Below, piece after piece: positions 61,606 through 64,000 of a stretch of 64,000 nucleotides of DNA. The stretch covers positions 280,503 to 344,502 of the forward strand of contig JAEYKW010000025.1 of assembly GCA_023408075.1 (NCBI GenBank), read 5' to 3'. Origin of the DNA: Bacillota bacterium. GTDB taxonomy: Bacteria; Bacillota; Clostridia; Christensenellales; SZUA-584. The translations under genes and the position numbers were made by a program. Below the pieces are notes generated by a model. It ran no database searches. It was given only the letters and a program-made list of their open reading frames with translations, and had not been told where the DNA came from. How positions within the stretch are numbered: the first letter of the stretch is position 1; every line of letters starts with the position of its first letter.

Positions 61606-62778
61606 ATGACAAAAAAGAAAATCAACATCGCCATGATCGGCGGCGGGTTTATGGGCAAAGCCCACAGCAACGCATGGCTGCGCGTCGCGGAGTTTTTTGA
61701 CGTGCCGTTTCAGCCGGTATTAAAGGTGATTGCGGGGAGCAAGAACAAGCTGGAAGATTTCGCGGACCGCTGGGGCTACGACGGTGTGACCTATGACTGG
61801 CGCACCGTACTGGACCGCGACGATATCGACGTCGTGGACATCGGTTCGCCCCCCTATCTTCATAAAGAGATGGTGATTGAAGCAGCCAAAGCGGGCAAGC
61901 ATATCATTTGCGAAAAACCGTTTGCGCTCTCATATGCGGATGCCAAAGAAATGCTTGACGCAGCCGAAAAAGCGGGCGTGGTGCATTACCTCAATCACAA
62001 CTATCGGCGCGTGCCGGCTGTGGCTTTTGCAAAGCAGCTGATCGACGAAGGGCGCATCGGCCGCATTTATCACTGGCGCGGCGCTTATCTGCAGGATTGG
62101 GTGACCGACCCCCATTTCCCTCTCACATGGCATCTTCGCGCGGAGACCGCAGGCGGCGGGCCGCTGTTTGACCTCTCCACCCACGCAATGGACCTCGCGC
62201 GCTATCTGATCGGTGAGCCAAGCGCCGTGAGTGCCGTGAACCGCACATTCATCACCGAGCGTCCTTTGCCCGGCGAAGGCGCAGCGACTTTCTCGGCAGG
62301 CAGCGGCGTCGATTTATCCAAAACCGGGGCGGTCACCGTGGACGACGCGTCGTTCGCCATCGTGGAGTTTGAATGCGGCGCGCTCGGCAGCGTGGACACC
62401 ACGCGGCTCGCGACGGGCTGCAAGAACGTTAACACGTTTGAGATTTACGGCAGCAAGGGGGCGATCAAATTCAACCTGGAAGATATGAACGAGCTGCAAT
62501 TTATGGATGCCTCCCTGCCCGATACGGAGCAGGGCTTCCGCCGCATACTGGTTACGGAGAAGCAGCATCCTTATTTGAGCGCATGGTGGCCCACCGGGCA
62601 CATCATCGGGTATGAGCACACGTTTGTCAACGCGTTCCGCGATTTTCTGATGGCCATAGACGGCAAGGAAACGATCAAGCCAGATTTCCACGACGGCGTA
62701 CAGATACTGCGCATTGTGGAGGCCATGAAAAAATCGGGCGAAGAGCAGCGCCGGGTGAGCATTTCGGAAATAAAATAA
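61606..62778 (+). CDS. Gfo/Idh/MocA-family oxidoreductase
   Basis: A 390-residue NAD(P)-dependent dehydrogenase from ATG 61606, after GAGGAG. N-terminal Rossmann INIAMIGGGFMGKAHSNAW, the ICEKPFALS motif with the catalytic EKP Lys, NYRRVPAVAFAKQLIDEG, and the C-terminal sheet with STHAMDLARYLIGEP. It acts on a sugar, inositol or related polyol; the substrate is not determined. Co-directional with the TetR gene. Confidence 0.93.
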   Translation: MTKKKINIAMIGGGFMGKAHSNAWLRVAEFFDVPFQPVLKVIAGSKNKLEDFADRWGYDGVTYDWRTVLDRDDIDVVDIGSPPYLHKEMVIEAAKAGKHIICEKPFALSYADAKEMLDAAEKAGVVHYLNHNYRRVPAVAFAKQLIDEGRIGRIYHWRGAYLQDWVTDPHFPLTWHLRAETAGGGPLFDLSTHAMDLARYLIGEPSAVSAVNRTFITERPLPGEGAATFSAGSGVDLSKTGAVTVDDASFAIVEFECGALGSVDTTRLATGCKNVNTFEIYGSKGAIKFNLEDMNELQFMDASLPDTEQGFRRILVTEKQHPYLSAWWPTGHIIGYEHTFVNAFRDFLMAIDGKETIKPDFHDGVQILRIVEAMKKSGEEQRRVSISEIK

Positions 62779-62797
62779 ACAAAATTGTGAGGCTGTT

Positions 62798-63337
62798 ATG
62801 AACACCGACTTCATCAATGAATACGAGATCACTTTGGATGTATACAAAACATGGGTAAAGCGCCCCCTAACCAAAAAAGCCAAGCAAGCTAAAAAAAAGA
62901 GACTGATTATCATTTCGGGCGGCCTGCTTTTTTCGGCAGCCGTGGTACTCTTCGGCGTATTCTGGCCGAATAACGTGGCTATATTCATCGGAGGCATTGT
63001 GATGCTGATGCTGATTTTCCGGGCTGTTGTGATGCCGGATATGGCAGTGAAAAAGCAATATGACCGAATGAGAGAACCGCATAAGGACGAGCCCTGGATC
63101 AGGTCTTATTCCTTTTCCGATGTCATCACGGTTATGGATTATCAAGCCCGGTCTGAATACAAGTACCATGATATTTTAAACGCGACCGAAGACAATGATT
63201 ACTTTTATCTGTGGCTGAATAAGGATGCTGTGATTCGCGTGTTAAAAAGCGGTTTTAAAAAAGGAAATGCACAGAATTTTCGCGGCTTCATCTTATCAAA
63301 AATCAAAAAATCCAGGAATGATAAAAAGCGCCGCTGA
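62798..63337 (+). CDS. YcxB-like membrane protein
   Basis: A 179-residue protein: cytosolic N-terminus with a basic stretch (TKKAKQAKKKR), two membrane helices (about 36-52 and 58-76), then a C-terminal YcxB-like beta-domain (SFSDVITVMDYQARSEYKYHDI...YFYLWLNKDAVIRVLKSGF). GAGG lies five bases before the ATG. It follows the Gfo/Idh/MocA gene by 19 bp, so probably co-transcribed. Function unknown. Confidence 0.82.
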   Translation: MNTDFINEYEITLDVYKTWVKRPLTKKAKQAKKKRLIIISGGLLFSAAVVLFGVFWPNNVAIFIGGIVMLMLIFRAVVMPDMAVKKQYDRMREPHKDEPWIRSYSFSDVITVMDYQARSEYKYHDILNATEDNDYFYLWLNKDAVIRVLKSGFKKGNAQNFRGFILSKIKKSRNDKKRR

Positions 63338-64000
63338 GGTGCTCCGGCGTGTCAACCAAGTTATTTAGCCATTCTAATGAAAGGTCACTCATCAGGTCAT
63401 CCAATCCACTCCATAGTGAGGAGCGAAGCGACAACTATAAAATGGAACAGGATCAATTGAAACAGATTCTTCACCCACTGCGCGGGCTCAGAATGACCGC
63501 TCACTTGTCTTGTCGTTCATTGCGATGCCATAGTGCGTGTTGATTCTGATTGAGCGTAAACGGCTGACCACGCAGTGGATAAGAACCCAAGGTGAATTGC
63601 CTTGGACAGAATGCCGCTTTGCAGGCGATAAATCCGGAACTGTCATGCGCTGTCAGCCCCACAAAAGCTGCAATACGGTCATTCTTTCCACCGGCGCGGT
63701 GAACGGGCATCGCGAAGTGACTGCGGCATGATAACCGAACCAGTTGTTTCCCAAAGCACTGACCAAATGAGGTTTACCGGCAGCCCCTAAAGCGCCGCTG
63801 ACGATACAGCTCAGCCTGATGACAAGCTTTCAGTATAAAAGCCGCATATCATCGGCTTTAGCTTCATGAAAAACCCCACCCTGTCATGCTGAGGAGCGTA
63901 GCGACGTGAGCATCCCATGGCTAAACGCGTTTAACATGGGATTTTAGTCCACTGCGTAGTCGATCGCTTACGCTCACTCAAAATGACGTTTAGTACTTTG
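63338..64000. other. Right-end intergenic region with repeats
   Basis: About 660 bases. It contains a degenerate family B-like block (AGTGAGGAGCGAAGCGAC...CTCAGAATGACCG, about 63413-63502), a middle part (about 63540-63830) with open frames on both strands but no ribosome binding site or family match, and the clear family B copy at 63881-63989. No gene that I can support. Confidence 0.5.
63881..63989. repeat. Family B palindromic repeat, copy 6 (most complete)
   Basis: The copy with the best-preserved ends: TGTCATGCTGAGGAGCG on the left and CGCTCACTCAAAATGACG on the right form a terminal inverted pair (GTCATNNTGAG / CTCANAATGAC). Inner pairs GTAGCGAC/GTCGATCGC-like and a core CATCCCATGG...CATGGGATT complete a nested palindrome of about 109 bp. 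Confidence 0.8.

Noticed and set aside
63501..63731. Overlapping ORFs at the right end
   Set aside because: Both strands are open, but neither has a start signal or a family match; the region flanks repeats and may be decayed sequence.
1..64000. CRISPR arrays, tRNA genes, insertion sequences, prophage
   Set aside because: Looked for regular spaced repeats, tRNA-like TTCRANYC cores with arms, and transposase or integrase motifs; none found. The dispersed palindromes are not regularly spaced.

Overview
The window looks like chromosomal DNA of a Gram-positive, moderately GC-rich member of the class Clostridia (Bacillota). The evidence is an mraZ gene with its operator at the left edge, a dgt-dnaG-rpoD-trmK-nif3-cdsZ-rnpB block, many Sec and lipoprotein signals, GerMN, CotH and DUF3888 proteins of the kind found in spore formers, an LPATG-anchored surface protein, and strong AGGAGG-type ribosome binding sites with frequent TTG/GTG starts. 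The genus cannot be fixed from this sequence alone. Most genes lie on the minus strand. No tRNA, rRNA operon, CRISPR array, transposase or prophage gene was found.

Layout: 1-252 is the 5' part of mraZ (minus), running off the left edge. 0.6-2.3 kb holds two small envelope proteins separated by a patch of dispersed repeats. 2.5-7.7 kb is a CotH / VTC-domain / DUF4956 cluster of unknown function. 7.9-9.75 kb has three consecutive zinc-ribbon membrane proteins. 9.9-14.8 kb carries rpsT facing an ECF S-component - MBL - comEC - holA operon. 15-16.9 kb is asnB. 17.3-21.9 kb is a two-component system followed by two GerMN lipoproteins, an arrangement like actinobacterial MtrAB-LpqB. 22.4-23.4 kb is a compact CMD-like / PadR / mini-regulator operon. 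23.7-26.8 kb has a DUF3888 protein and a YgiQ-type radical SAM enzyme with a repetitive basic tail. 26.8-35.1 kb is one giant gene for a cyclic beta-glucan synthase-like protein, divergent from a transglutaminase-like lipoprotein.

36.4-43.7 kb contains a 56-residue small ORF, the RNase P RNA with a promoter buried in the end of cdsZ, and the macromolecular-synthesis block. 43.9-52.5 kb has a membrane-anchored unknown, the LPATG protein, ppdK, a secreted ComEC-like metallo-hydrolase, an AroE-family protein with an altered catalytic pair, and a 47-residue Asn-rich ORF. 52.5-59.2 kb has HtrA behind a second two-component system, then DUF523 and mutS2. 59.4-63.3 kb holds small metabolic genes (VOC, SDR, TetR, Gfo/Idh/MocA, YcxB). 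The last 660 bases are repeats and apparently non-coding.

Two families of dispersed palindromic repeats (A, modular hairpins with CACCTCAT arms; B, about 100 bp around a CCATGG-type core) occupy almost every longer intergenic gap. The most promising places for undescribed biology are the CotH-VTC-DUF4956 cluster, the GerMN two-component operon, the AroE-like protein with K-to-R and D-to-E changes, and the CMD/PadR/mini-regulator operon.
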